Notes under the pieces: model-generated | Database searches by the model: none | What the model saw: only the letters and a program-made list of their open reading frames with translations | What the model was told of the DNA's origin: nothing | Assembly (NCBI GenBank): GCA_028284885.1 | Contig: JANQQW010000180.1 | Location: 1-37,227, forward strand | Direction of reading: 5' to 3' | DNA length: 37,227 bases | DNA from: Planctomycetaceae bacterium | GTDB lineage: Bacteria > Planctomycetota > Planctomycetia > Planctomycetales > Planctomycetaceae | Shown: piece by piece, positions 7,146 to 15,404 of the stretch | How positions within the stretch are numbered: the first letter of the stretch is position 1 | Layout: every line of letters begins with the position of its first letter | Translations under genes and position numbers: made by a program

Positions 7146-8720
7146 TCAACGAACCGGCTTGATCTCCTTGGGGTCGCGAGAGGCTGCGCGGTCCACGGGG
7201 AGCACGTCGGCGGAGACCGGCGGGAAGGTGACCTTGCCCGTCGCCGCCCACTCGGTGCCGCGGATCAGCGTCTCCTGGAACGCGACGCCGAGCATCGACT
7301 TGGCGTCGTGCCCCATGACGGTGTGGAAGATCCGGCCCTTGCCGTAGGTGATCGTCATCAGCACGGGCTCGTGCCGCTCGGAACCGCCGGTCGCGAGTGC
7401 GGTGGCGAGGATCGTCATGTTCTCCGCGGGACCGCGGAGCCGGTCGTAGAGTTCCTCCTTCGCCTGGAGGAACTCGCTCGGCAGGCCGCGGGTGATCGGG
7501 TGCTCCTTCTCTCGGACGACGACCTTGTACTCCCACGGCCGGCCGTGGGCGCCGCCGCGTCCCTTCGAGTTGTCCCGGACGACCTTGCCGTCCTTCCAGT
7601 AGACGTAGGGACCGTCGAACTCGTTGCGGCCGCCCCAGCCGCCGAGGCCGATCATCAGGTTGTACTCCTTCCAGTCGGGGAAGGAGTTGTCCGCGGCGTG
7701 CACGACGACGAGGTTGCCCCCCTCCTCGACGTACTTCTCGAAGGAGGCCTTCGTCTTCTCCGGCCAGGGGCTGCCGTTGTAGTTCGACAGCACGACGTCG
7801 TACTGCGTGAAGTCCGGGGCGAAGTCGGCGACCACCTCCTTGGTGACGGTGGCCGTCTCGACGGTGAATCGTCCCGTCGCCTCGAGGGTGGCCTTCATGA
7901 CGGGCGAGCAGCGCTTCCAGTCGTGGTTGTTCTGCCCGTCGACCAGCAGCACGGTGATCTTGTCGGCCTCGGCGGACGCCGTCTCCTTCGCCTCGGTCAG
8001 CCGCGTGATGGGCGTCAGCTGCAGCTTGCGGAACTCGACCTCGGCCCCTTCGGCCTGCAGCGAGATCTGCCCCTGCTTCGCCGTGCAGTCGTACCCGTCG
8101 TTCACGAGGTCCCCGTTGACCCAGACCCGGATCTTGTCGCCCAGGCACTCGACGACCATCGTGTTCCACTCGCCGAGCGGCTTCTCGCTGCCGTCGGTCA
8201 GGTTGCGGATGTGGCGGGACTGCCCCTGCTTGCCGCCCCAGTTCTCCTTCGGCCCCTTCCGCCGCTGCTCCATGTTCGGGACCTTGATGTCCTCGTGGAT
8301 GCACCAGAAGTCGCCGGCGGCCTGGTGCTGCATCTGCACCTCCAGCGACGCCGGGAACATCTTGTACAGCGCCCGGGACCGCTTGCCGTCGGTGTGGACC
8401 AACACGCCGCAGTTGCCCGGCTTGCCGGCGAAGCGGTACTCCACCTCCAGCCGGTAGTCCTTGAACGACTTCTTCGTGATCAGGTGCCCGCGCGGCACGC
8501 CCATGCTGACCAGCTTGCCGTCACGGACGAGGAAGCTCGGCTTCACGTTCGGGTTGTCGTCCGCCTCCGGGACGTCGGCGTACCATCCCGCGAGGTCTTT
8601 GCCGTTGAACAGCGAGACGGACTCGGCGGTCGCACTCGCCTCGTCCGACCGCGCCGGGCCGTCCGCGAGTGCCAACGGAATCGACAGGGCAACCAGGAGA
8701 GCAAGACGGCGACAGTGCAT
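7146..8720 (-). CDS. Secreted DUF1080 (3-keto-disaccharide hydrolase-like) and ThuA-like fusion
   Basis: A 524-residue secreted protein. Residues 1-24 form a signal peptide (MHCRRLALLVALSI..., cleavage near ARS). Residues about 35-240 are a DUF1080 concanavalin-like domain (start SLFNGKDLAGW; later EWNTMVVECLGDKIRVWVNG), the family that includes 3-keto-glycoside hydrolases. Residues about 258-505 are a ThuA-like glutamine-amidotransferase-fold domain (ITVLLVDGQNNHDW, VVVHAADNSFPDW, GKGRIFHTVMGHD). ThuA domains of this kind occur in secreted planctomycete proteins of unknown chemistry. Joining the two in one chain suggests sequential action on an oxidised sugar, which is inference. ATG at 8720 follows GAGG with a 5-base gap. 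There is no obvious operon partner. Confidence 0.88.
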   Translation of the reverse strand: MHCRRLALLVALSIPLALADGPARSDEASATAESVSLFNGKDLAGWYADVPEADDNPNVKPSFLVRDGKLVSMGVPRGHLITKKSFKDYRLEVEYRFAGKPGNCGVLVHTDGKRSRALYKMFPASLEVQMQHQAAGDFWCIHEDIKVPNMEQRRKGPKENWGGKQGQSRHIRNLTDGSEKPLGEWNTMVVECLGDKIRVWVNGDLVNDGYDCTAKQGQISLQAEGAEVEFRKLQLTPITRLTEAKETASAEADKITVLLVDGQNNHDWKRCSPVMKATLEATGRFTVETATVTKEVVADFAPDFTQYDVVLSNYNGSPWPEKTKASFEKYVEEGGNLVVVHAADNSFPDWKEYNLMIGLGGWGGRNEFDGPYVYWKDGKVVRDNSKGRGGAHGRPWEYKVVVREKEHPITRGLPSEFLQAKEELYDRLRGPAENMTILATALATGGSERHEPVLMTITYGKGRIFHTVMGHDAKSMLGVAFQETLIRGTEWAATGKVTFPPVSADVLPVDRAASRDPKEIKPVR

Positions 8721-8822
8721 GGGAACCTCGCAGATCGTGGTGTGAGTGATGTGATGTTCCAGGACGTGGACGGCGACCGCAACACCCGAGCCGCACGCGA
8801 GGTGGGCGACGGCCGTCGCCGC

Positions 8823-9023
8823 TCACCCGCAACAGTCGTCCCCCGACGAGCAACAGCCGTTCGGCGTCGGGAGCGCGATTCCGCCCGTGATGACTCGGCG
8901 AACCGGCTGGCCCGTCTCCGGGTGCTCCGTCAACGCGTCCGCGGAGATCGACTGGTAGACCTCGATCTGCGTCGCCTCCTCGGAGGGGTCACTCGGAATC
9001 GTCTCGTAGACGTAGGTCGGCAC
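8823..9023 (-). CDS. Small FmdB-like zinc-ribbon relative with C-terminal cysteine pairs
   Basis: A 66-residue protein starting at a GTG at 9023 with GAGGGAG upstream. MPTYVYETI is the hallmark start of the FmdB-type zinc ribbon (which normally reads MPTYxYxC..C), but the first CxxC knuckle is missing here. The tail NGCCSSGDDCCG has two cysteine pairs, so a metal site, if any, has moved to the C-terminus. FmdB was named from a formamidase regulator, but most relatives have no known role. It stands alone between the NatB-type exporter and the DUF1080-ThuA gene. Its nearness to fhcA is probably chance. Confidence 0.75.
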   Translation of the reverse strand: MPTYVYETIPSDPSEEATQIEVYQSISADALTEHPETGQPVRRVITGGIALPTPNGCCSSGDDCCG

Positions 9024-9041
9024 AGGGTGGACTCCCTCGCT

Positions 9042-11183
9042 TCACGAGGTCGAAGGCGGAGCTTCAGTCCCGGAATCGTGCATGCGGTTCGACAAGCTCA
9101 AGAGTAACACGCCGACGAGCAGCCCCGCGACCGACGCGGCCAGCCAGGTGGGTGGAAGCGACTCCGTCTCCTCGCCCCCCAGACCCCAGCCGGCCAGCTG
9201 GTCGCGGTACGTGGCCACGGTCACCAGCAGCGAGTTGTGGGTGACGTGGACGAGGATGGACGGGAGGACGCTGCCGCTCCGCCAGGCGACCCAGCCGAGG
9301 AGGAATCCCATCAACAGGCTCGGTACGAACCGTTCCGGGGCCGCCCCGCCGGCGAGGACGACGTGGAACAGACCGAACGCGACGGCCGAGACGTACACGC
9401 TGTTCCAACCGCCCAACTGGGTCCGCAGGCCGGCGAACAGGAACCCTCGGAAGAACAGCTCCTCGCACACGCCCGGCACGATCCCCATGGCGACGACGAC
9501 GACCAGCGGCGACACGCTCTTCCAAGCGACGAGGAGTTCCTCGACTCGCTTCGCGGTCTCGGCGTCGAAGCTGCCCCAGCCGAGCGCCTTCAGCCAGACG
9601 ACCAGCTGGAACACGAGGGGCCACGCGGTGAGGCCGAGGACGACGGCGGCCGGCCAGACCAGCCAGTGGGCCCCCCGAACCCGGAAGCCGCTGTCGAACC
9701 GGACGCGGTGCCACCACGCCAGCAGGCCGGGGAGAAGCGCGAACAACGTCACCGTCAACACGGACGAGAGGACCAGCCGCTGACCGATCGGCGACTCCGT
9801 CCCGCGGGCCAGCAAGCCGGAGGCCGTGAAGTAGGCGGGGAACAGCATCGCCAGCGTCAGCAGGACGACGTTGACCGAGGGGGCGGCGGACCCGTGCGGC
9901 GGACGGCGGACGAGTTCGCCCCAGCTGCCGCTGCTTCCGGAGGCGACCGCGTCGTTCCCGAAGACTCGGGCGGCGAGCGAGAGCGCCACCAAGGTGTAGA
10001 ACAGCGTCGAGACGGTCGCCGCCAGTCCCGCCCCCAGCGAGGCGTCTCCCTCGAACAGCGACCGGGCGAGGAGCAGCATGTTCACGAGCGGGACCACCGC
10101 CGTCCCGTAGTTCAACGTCCATCCGGGCAGCAGGATCACCATGCCGGGGGCGAGCGACAGCAGCAGCAGCGGGATCAGGTACGCCTGAGCCTCCTTGAAG
10201 CTGCGGGCGGAACCGGTGATCGCCAACAGGACGGCCGAGTAGAACACGGCGAACGTCGTCAGCACGGTCATCAGCTTCACGCCGAGGCCCCACGTCAGCC
10301 CGGCCTCCCCGAACACCAGCGCCTCGAGCTGCAGGACGTGCACCGTGACCGACATGGCGAGCAGGTTCATCATGCCGGTGAGCATGGTGACCGCCACCAC
10401 GGCCACGAACTTGGCCGCCAGCAGTTGGAAGCGGGGGACAGGCAGGGCCATCAGGCTCTCGAGCGTGCCCCGTTCCCGTTCGCCGGCGGTCAGGTCGATC
10501 GCCGGGTAGACGCCCCCGGTGACCGTCATCAACAGCAGCACCAGCGGGAGCAGTCCGAGGATCGCCGAGGGAGACTCCGGCGAGTCCACGAGCAGCAGAC
10601 GTTCGACGACCGGCAGGCGGAGTTCCCCGCCCTGCAGACGGACTCGGCGATCGACCTCGGCGAGGTTGTAGGCGCGGAGTCGTTCGGCGACGTAGTCGGC
10701 TGCGTCCCGGCCGGCGACCGACTCCCGACCACGGAGCAGGTCGACTTGGACCTCGGGCCCGTCCCCGACCGGGTCGGCGAACACGACGTCGACCCCCAGC
10801 GTCGCCTCGCCGGACGCCACCACCTGTTCCAGGGCGAGGCGCGTGGGCTCTTCGAGCGTGAACAACTGGAGTCGCGGCGTGGGCGGGCGGTCGTCTGGAG
10901 ACGCACTCGCCGGGAGCAGCCGGTCCCCGGCGTTCAAGGCCTGCTGCAGCCACAGACCTTCCTGCTCGGTCCGCGTCACCAACCGGTACTCTGGCTCCTC
11001 TGCGGCGATCTGCTGGATCGCGACGAACCGGAACCCGAGGCCGAGCAGCGGGTAGAGGAGGACCGGCATCAGCACCAGCGTGACGATCGTCCGCCGGTCG
11101 CGGAGCGTCTCGCGGAGTTCCTTCCTCGTGAAGCGTGCCTGCTGCCTCCAGGTCGGGAGACTCGCACGACCGACGTCGTTCAT
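9042..11183 (-). CDS. ABC-2 (NatB-like) permease fused to CPBP intramembrane protease
   Basis: A 713-residue membrane protein. Residues 1-about 405 form an ABC-2 sodium-exporter-type permease: N-terminal [23 protein letters not shown], a periplasmic domain with a predicted loop to residue 220, and the [17 protein letters not shown] coupling segment, then several helices. Residues about 450-700 form a CPBP (CAAX/Abi) protease with all three motifs: [18 protein letters not shown] and HVTHNS. Both parts have many hydrophobic helices. Its start (ATG at 11183) overlaps the stop of the ATPase gene by four bases (ATGA), so the two are translationally coupled. The protease part may process or protect against an exported peptide, but the substrate is unknown. 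The fusion seems intact, with no frameshift. Confidence 0.9.
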   Translation of the reverse strand: MNDVGRASLPTWRQQARFTRKELRETLRDRRTIVTLVLMPVLLYPLLGLGFRFVAIQQIAAEEPEYRLVTRTEQEGLWLQQALNAGDRLLPASASPDDRPPTPRLQLFTLEEPTRLALEQVVASGEATLGVDVVFADPVGDGPEVQVDLLRGRESVAGRDAADYVAERLRAYNLAEVDRRVRLQGGELRLPVVERLLLVDSPESPSAILGLLPLVLLLMTVTGGVYPAIDLTAGERERGTLESLMALPVPRFQLLAAKFVAVVAVTMLTGMMNLLAMSVTVHVLQLEALVFGEAGLTWGLGVKLMTVLTTFAVFYSAVLLAITGSARSFKEAQAYLIPLLLLSLAPGMVILLPGWTLNYGTAVVPLVNMLLLARSLFEGDASLGAGLAATVSTLFYTLVALSLAARVFGNDAVASGSSGSWGELVRRPPHGSAAPSVNVVLLTLAMLFPAYFTASGLLARGTESPIGQRLVLSSVLTVTLFALLPGLLAWWHRVRFDSGFRVRGAHWLVWPAAVVLGLTAWPLVFQLVVWLKALGWGSFDAETAKRVEELLVAWKSVSPLVVVVAMGIVPGVCEELFFRGFLFAGLRTQLGGWNSVYVSAVAFGLFHVVLAGGAAPERFVPSLLMGFLLGWVAWRSGSVLPSILVHVTHNSLLVTVATYRDQLAGWGLGGEETESLPPTWLAASVAGLLVGVLLLSLSNRMHDSGTEAPPSTS

Positions 11184-11923
11184 GGCTCACCGTCCACGCT
11201 TCGGTCCGCCTCGAGCAGTGCCAGGAACATCTCGACGAGCGTCCGCCGCCCGGTGCTGGTTCGGAGTTCCTCCAGATCCCCCTCGTGCCGCAGCCGTCCG
11301 CGGTGCAGCAGCCCGAACCGGTCGCAGAGACGCTCGGCCTCCTCCAACTGGTGCGTGCAGACCACGACCGCCTTGCCCTCGTCGCGGAGTCGGCCGACGT
11401 AGTCGAAGACGACCTGCGCGCCGACGACGTCGAGTCCCCGCGTCGGCTCGTCCAGCAGCACGACGGGTGGGTCGTGGAACAGGGCCCGGGCGAGCGTGAC
11501 CCGCTGCTGTTGGCCCGTGCTGAGGTGGGCACACCGGCGGTCGAGGAAGTCGACGATCGCCATCGTCTCGGCGAGGTCGTCGATGCGACTGCGGACCGCG
11601 TCGTCCGTCATGCCGTAGCCGCAGCCGAAGTACTCGAAGGTCTCCCGCGGAGTCAGCCACTGGTAGTGGCCCGCGCTGGCGGAGACGAGGCCGATGCGTC
11701 GCTTGATCTCCGTCGGATCCTCGGACGAGCGGAAGCCGTGGATCGAGGCCTCGCCACTGGTCGGTTCCAGCAACCCCAACACCATCCGCAAGGTGGTCGT
11801 CTTGCCGGCCCCGTTGGGACCCAGCAGCCCGTAGACCTCGCCGGGGCTGACGGAGAGCGAGAGCCGGTCGACGGCCGTCACGTCCTCGCCGAACTGCTTC
11901 GTCAACTCCTCGAGAACGATCAT
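11180..11923 (-). CDS. ABC transporter ATP-binding protein, NatA-like
   Basis: A 247-residue ATPase: Walker [10 protein letters not shown] (about residue 37), Q-loop region [16 protein letters not shown] (the Gln is displaced), signature [15 protein letters not shown], Walker [14 protein letters not shown], and H-loop VCTHQLEE. The [15 protein letters not shown] wording is typical of NatA relatives. It drives the downstream ABC-2/CPBP fusion, with which its stop codon overlaps. It is the first gene of this minus-strand unit; its promoter must lie in the divergent region 11924-12566. The ribosome binding site before the ATG at 11923 is weak. The transported substrate (sodium, peptide or lipid) cannot be told. 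Confidence 0.92.
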   Translation of the reverse strand: MIVLEELTKQFGEDVTAVDRLSLSVSPGEVYGLLGPNGAGKTTTLRMVLGLLEPTSGEASIHGFRSSEDPTEIKRRIGLVSASAGHYQWLTPRETFEYFGCGYGMTDDAVRSRIDDLAETMAIVDFLDRRCAHLSTGQQQRVTLARALFHDPPVVLLDEPTRGLDVVGAQVVFDYVGRLRDEGKAVVVCTHQLEEAERLCDRFGLLHRGRLRHEGDLEELRTSTGRRTLVEMFLALLEADRSVDGEP

Positions 11924-12106
11924 CCGAAGTGCCCGTTCGCAGCAACAGGTGCCGAAGAAGATCGTTCTCGGGTCGGCCCACCCGAGTCACGGCCATTCCG
12001 AACCACAGGCCTCTCTCGTCGCACGCTCGGTCCGATCGCCTGCTTCCGTGCACGCTTTCCGGAAGAGCTGCTGGATTGCGTTGGCTCTCACGGAAGACCG
12101 CCATTC

Positions 12107-12123
12107 TTGCAATGCCGTTGCAT
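12107..12123. promoter_or_regulatory. Dyad TTGCA-N7-TGCAT, candidate operator 1
   Basis: The 17-base dyad TTGCA-ATGCCGT-TGCAT is a near-palindrome. With its flanks (12103-12127) it matches the reverse complement of the second site (12282-12306) at 20 of 25 positions. Repeated dyads of this size in the control region of a metal-type operon suggest binding of a dimeric repressor of the Fur/Zur class. That is inference; I cannot match the sequence to a known consensus. Confidence 0.4.
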
Positions 12124-12285
12124 CTACGCAATCGTCGGACTGTTGGCCGGCGACCCGACGAGCACGGGCACGGAGGACAGCCACGTCGAGTCGCGTGGGG
12201 ATGTCGCGGGTCGTGGCAGTCGAGCGACTAGACTCTAGACAGGGTGGCCTCGTCGGCCGCCCGCGGAAAGGCGTCCGTTGTGTAG

Positions 12286-12302
12286 TTGCAACGCAGATGC
12301 AA
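12286..12302. promoter_or_regulatory. Dyad TTGCA-N7-TGCAA, candidate operator 2
   Basis: The 17-base dyad TTGCA-ACGCAGA-TGCAA has perfect five-base half sites. It lies 265 bases before the flavoprotein start codon and 179 bases from the first dyad, in opposite orientation. It is the better placed of the two to act on the plus-strand operon. Confidence 0.4.
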
Positions 12303-12357
12303 GAATCGAACAGGCTGGAGGCGTACCGAACCGGTGTGATCCGCGATCTCGTTCACG

Positions 12358-12410
12358 GAAGACGGTTCCGCCGTCTTCAGTCCGATGCGAGGCCCCTCGG
12401 CCTTCGCATC
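12358..12410 (+). promoter_or_regulatory. Two consecutive hairpins in the operon leader
   Basis: Hairpin one is a perfect 8-bp stem (12358-12365 with 12371-12378) with loop TTCCG. Hairpin two pairs 12384-12394 with 12399-12410 through about 11 bp and one bulged T, with loop CCTC. They follow the second dyad and precede the flavoprotein gene by about 160 bases. They could form a 5' leader structure or attenuator. No known riboswitch core was recognised. Confidence 0.4.
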
Positions 12411-12520
12411 GCACACGGTGAGCATACTGCTGATCGCGACGCGGAGACGACCGCCAGTCCCCGACGGCAAGGGGGAACGGCGTTCACCCCACCGGCGACG
12501 TAGCATGTTCCAATTCCGGA

Positions 12521-12545
12521 CTTCGCCTCCTGCCGCAGGTCGAAG
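12521..12545 (+). promoter_or_regulatory. Hairpin just before the flavoprotein ribosome binding site
   Basis: The bases CTTCG at 12521-12525 pair with CGAAG at 12541-12545, extended by CCT/AGG across a bulge. The hairpin ends 12 bases before GAGG (12558-12561), the ribosome binding site of the flavoprotein gene, so it may influence translation. Confidence 0.3.
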
Positions 12546-12566
12546 AACCACGTCCCCGAGGTTGCG

Positions 12567-13682
12567 ATGGAACAAGTAGACGTAGTGGTGGTCGGTGCCG
12601 GAGCGGCGGGGGTCGGTGTCGGCGTCGCGTTGAAGCACGCTGGCATCGAAGACCTCCTGCTGCTCGACCGGCACGGCGTCGGCGCCTCGTTCGACCGCTG
12701 GCCGAAGGAGATGCGGTTCATCACCCCGTCGTTCGCGACGAACTCCATCGGCATGCTCGACATCAACTCCGTGGCGATCGGCACGTCGCCGGCGTTCACG
12801 CTGGAGGTCGAGCATCCCACCGGCCAAGAGTTCGCCAAGTACCTTCGTGGCGTGTCGACGTTCTACGAACTCCCCGTCCGGTCCGGCATCGACGTGAAGT
12901 CAGTCGAGGCGAAGGGCGACCGATTCCTGCTGACGACGAGCAAGGGAGAGGTGAGCGCCAAGTTCGTCGTCTGGGCGGCCGGCGAGTTCCTCTACCCGCA
13001 GACGGCCCCCTTCGTCGGGGCCGAGCACTGCGTGCACAACGCGCTGGTCGACTCGTGGGAGACGATGACCGGCTCGGAGGCGGTGGTCATCGGCGGGTAC
13101 GAGAGCGGCGTCGACGCGGCGATCCACCTCGCTCGGCGGGGAGCCGAGGTGATCGTGCTCGACCGCAACGAGGACCCGGCCTGGGAGAGCGAGTCGTCGG
13201 ACCCGAGCGTGGCCCTCTCCACCTACACGATGGAGCGGCTCCTCGACCCCGCGATCGCGGACAAGATCATGCTCGAGGGCGGGGCCGACGTCGTCGAGGT
13301 CCGCGAGAACGGCCAGGGATTCGAGGTCGTCTGCCGCTCCGGCGACGTCTTCCGGACCGCCCAGCCCCCCGTTCTCGCGACCGGCTTCCACGGCAGCGTC
13401 ACACTCGTCCGAGACCTGTTCGAGGCGCGTGAGGACGGCCTTCCGCTGCTCTCGGAGCAGGACGAGTCGACGGTCACCCCCGGCCTGTTCCTCTGCGGAC
13501 CGACGGTACGACACGACAACCACGTGTTCTGCTTCATCTTCAAGTTCCGCCAACGGTTCGCCGTGGTCGCCAAGACGATCGCCGGGCGACTCGGGCTGGA
13601 CGCCGAGGACCTCGAGGTCTACCGGCAGTGGGGCATGTACCTCGACGACCTCTCCTGCTGCGGCGAGCAGTGTGCCTGTTGA
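12567..13682 (+). CDS. FAD/NAD(P)-binding oxidoreductase with C-terminal cysteine cluster
   Basis: A 371-residue two-dinucleotide-fold flavoprotein. The FAD site GAGAAGVGVGVAL is at about residues 10-22. The NAD(P) site reads VVIGGYESGVDAA (about residue 172), a GxGxxG variant with G-G-Y-E-S-G. The ATGF motif near residue 271 is the usual signature of the flavin reductase/monooxygenase superfamily. Overall layout resembles YpdA-like thiol-disulphide reductases and CzcO-like proteins, but no CxxC redox motif is seen in the central domain. The chain ends in Cys364-Cys365-x3-Cys369-x-Cys371, an unusual tail for this family that could carry metal or thiol. ATG at 12567 follows GAGG with a 5-base gap. 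It is the first gene of a five-gene operon with FeoB-like and CobW-like proteins, which suggests metal or thiol reduction coupled to uptake. Confidence 0.88.
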   Translation: MEQVDVVVVGAGAAGVGVGVALKHAGIEDLLLLDRHGVGASFDRWPKEMRFITPSFATNSIGMLDINSVAIGTSPAFTLEVEHPTGQEFAKYLRGVSTFYELPVRSGIDVKSVEAKGDRFLLTTSKGEVSAKFVVWAAGEFLYPQTAPFVGAEHCVHNALVDSWETMTGSEAVVIGGYESGVDAAIHLARRGAEVIVLDRNEDPAWESESSDPSVALSTYTMERLLDPAIADKIMLEGGADVVEVRENGQGFEVVCRSGDVFRTAQPPVLATGFHGSVTLVRDLFEAREDGLPLLSEQDESTVTPGLFLCGPTVRHDNHVFCFIFKFRQRFAVVAKTIAGRLGLDAEDLEVYRQWGMYLDDLSCCGEQCAC

Positions 13683-13715
13683 CCAGACGTGTCTCGACCG
13701 GACCGGAAGACCACC

Positions 13716-15404
13716 ATGCAGCAAACCAGAGCCGAGCCGTCGACGACGCTGACCGTTCTCGTCGCCGGTCGTGAGAGCGTCGGCAAGTCGCAACTCGTCT
13801 CGTCCCTGACCGGCCGGTCGGCGGGTGAGTCGAACTTTCGCGGTTCGACGGTGACCGTCGAGCGGTACCGTTCGGACGACACCGAGTTCGTCGACACGCC
13901 GGGCATCCTCCGCAAGTCCGACGCGGAGACGACGCGAATGGCGCTCGACGCGCTCGGCGAGCACGAGGTCGTCCTCCTGGTCGTGCAGGCGACGAGCCTG
14001 GACCAGGACCTCGACGACATGCTGCCGCTCGTCACCGGGAAACGCGGCGTCGTCGTGGTCACGTACTGGGACAAGGTGCAGCTCGGCGAGGCCGCGCAGG
14101 AGGCGATCGAACGCCTGTCGGCCGACGCCGGCGTCCCGTTCGTCCCCGTCGACGCCCGCCGCCTCTCCGACGAGTCGCGGGCACGGATCGCCGAGGCGCT
14201 CGAGGAGCCACGGACCTTTCAGAAGGGGTCGCTGACGACGCGAGCCGGGTGGCGGATCGAGCCGAAGCCGGGGTTGCTCGAGCACCGCGTCGTCGGCCCG
14301 CTGTGCGCCGTGCTGCTGATGGTGCTCCCGGCGTTGGCCACCATCTACGGTGCGAACGCCTTGGCCGACGTCCTGCACCCGATCGTGGCGAGCTGGGTCG
14401 ATCCGTTGATCGCCACCGTGAACGCCAGCTGGCCGTGGTGGCTGCAACTCGTGCTCACGGCCCAGCACGGCGAGTTCGGCTACGGGCTGTTGAACATGGG
14501 GCCGTTCCTGCTGGTCTGGGCGTTCCCGACGGTGTTGCTGTTCGCCTTGATCCTCGGGGCGTACAAGGCGAGCGGACTGATCGAGCGGATCAACGTCGCT
14601 CTGCATCCGTTCGTGCGTCCGTTCGGGTTGAGCGGACGGGACGTCGCCCGGGTGATGATGGGCTTCGGCTGCAACGTCCCGGCCGTGATCAGCACGCGGT
14701 CCTGTTCCAGCTGCTCACGCGGCTCGGCGATCTCGGCGATCGCGTTCGGCTCGGCGTGCAGCTACCAGCTCCCGGCGACCTTGGCGGTGCTGTCCGCCAC
14801 GGCGGTCGCCGCCGGGACGAGTTCCGCGATGCTGTCGATGGCGTTCCTCGGCTATCTGCTGGTGACCACGCTCGTCTACCTGCGGCTGACGTCGGCAGCT
14901 GAGGCTCGCAACTCGCTGAACGTGCTGATGACGCCCAGCCGGCCGTTCATGCAGTGGCCGACTCCGGCTGCCCTGTGGCGTGAGGCGAGCGGCACGATCC
15001 GCCAGTTCCTGCTGCAGGCGATGCCGGTCTTCGTGCTGATCTGCGTCGTCGCCTCGGTGCTGGCGTACGTCGGGGTGCTGGACGCGGCGTCCGGGCTGCT
15101 CGGGCCGGTCATGCAGCTGTTCGACCTCCCCGCCCAGACGGCGCTCCCCGTCGTCCTCGCCTCGGTGCGGAAGGACGGCATCTTTCTGCTGGCCGCAGAG
15201 GACGGTCCCGGCATCCCGCTGACTGCGGCCCAGGCGCTGACGGCCGTCTACCTCGCGGGAGTCCTCCTCCCCTGCCTCGTCACCGCACTCACCATCGCGC
15301 GGGAGACCGGCTGGCGTTCCACGTCGAAGGTCCTGCTGAGACAGGCGGGATTCGCCGTCCTGTTCTCGCTCGTCCTCGCCTGGGGAGGAAGGTTGCTGGT
15401 GTGA
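13716..15404 (+). CDS. Compact FeoB-like GTPase-permease
   Basis: A 562-residue protein of the FeoB type (E. coli FeoB is about 770). The N-terminal G domain has G1 GRESVGKS (residues 18-25), G3 DTPG (60-63) and an altered G4, T-Y-W-D-K (116-120), in place of NKxD. The membrane part begins near residue 195 and contains about eight hydrophobic helices with the FeoB gate signature GFGCNVPA (316-323). The usual second cysteine segment is changed to S-C330-S-S-C333-S-R-G and SACSYQLPA (Cys348). No FeoA or FeoC partner is nearby. ATG at 13716 follows GGAAGA. The stop overlaps the next gene's GTG by four bases. It is probably a ferrous-iron or other divalent-metal importer; metal identity is unknown. 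Confidence 0.85.
   Translation: MQQTRAEPSTTLTVLVAGRESVGKSQLVSSLTGRSAGESNFRGSTVTVERYRSDDTEFVDTPGILRKSDAETTRMALDALGEHEVVLLVVQATSLDQDLDDMLPLVTGKRGVVVVTYWDKVQLGEAAQEAIERLSADAGVPFVPVDARRLSDESRARIAEALEEPRTFQKGSLTTRAGWRIEPKPGLLEHRVVGPLCAVLLMVLPALATIYGANALADVLHPIVASWVDPLIATVNASWPWWLQLVLTAQHGEFGYGLLNMGPFLLVWAFPTVLLFALILGAYKASGLIERINVALHPFVRPFGLSGRDVARVMMGFGCNVPAVISTRSCSSCSRGSAISAIAFGSACSYQLPATLAVLSATAVAAGTSSAMLSMAFLGYLLVTTLVYLRLTSAAEARNSLNVLMTPSRPFMQWPTPAALWREASGTIRQFLLQAMPVFVLICVVASVLAYVGVLDAASGLLGPVMQLFDLPAQTALPVVLASVRKDGIFLLAAEDGPGIPLTAAQALTAVYLAGVLLPCLVTALTIARETGWRSTSKVLLRQAGFAVLFSLVLAWGGRLLV

Larger units (their letters stand above)
11924..12566. promoter_or_regulatory. 643-base divergent control region without genes
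   Basis: This gap separates the minus-strand NatA/NatB unit from the plus-strand flavoprotein-FeoB-CobW operon. I see no believable gene in it: the open frames on both strands show the skewed composition of shadows in a GC-rich genome. It contains two dyads of the form TTGCA-N7-TGCA (12107-12123 and 12286-12302) and three hairpins between the second dyad and the flavoprotein start. Clear -35/-10 boxes could not be picked. Confidence 0.6.

Noticed and set aside
12303-12566. Cobalamin or other known riboswitch in the operon leader
   Set aside because: No B12-box or other known conserved core could be found.
12228-12838. Long open frames on the minus strand across the control region and the flavoprotein start
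   Set aside because: They are antisense to a clear flavoprotein and have arginine/serine-rich shadow composition without any domain.
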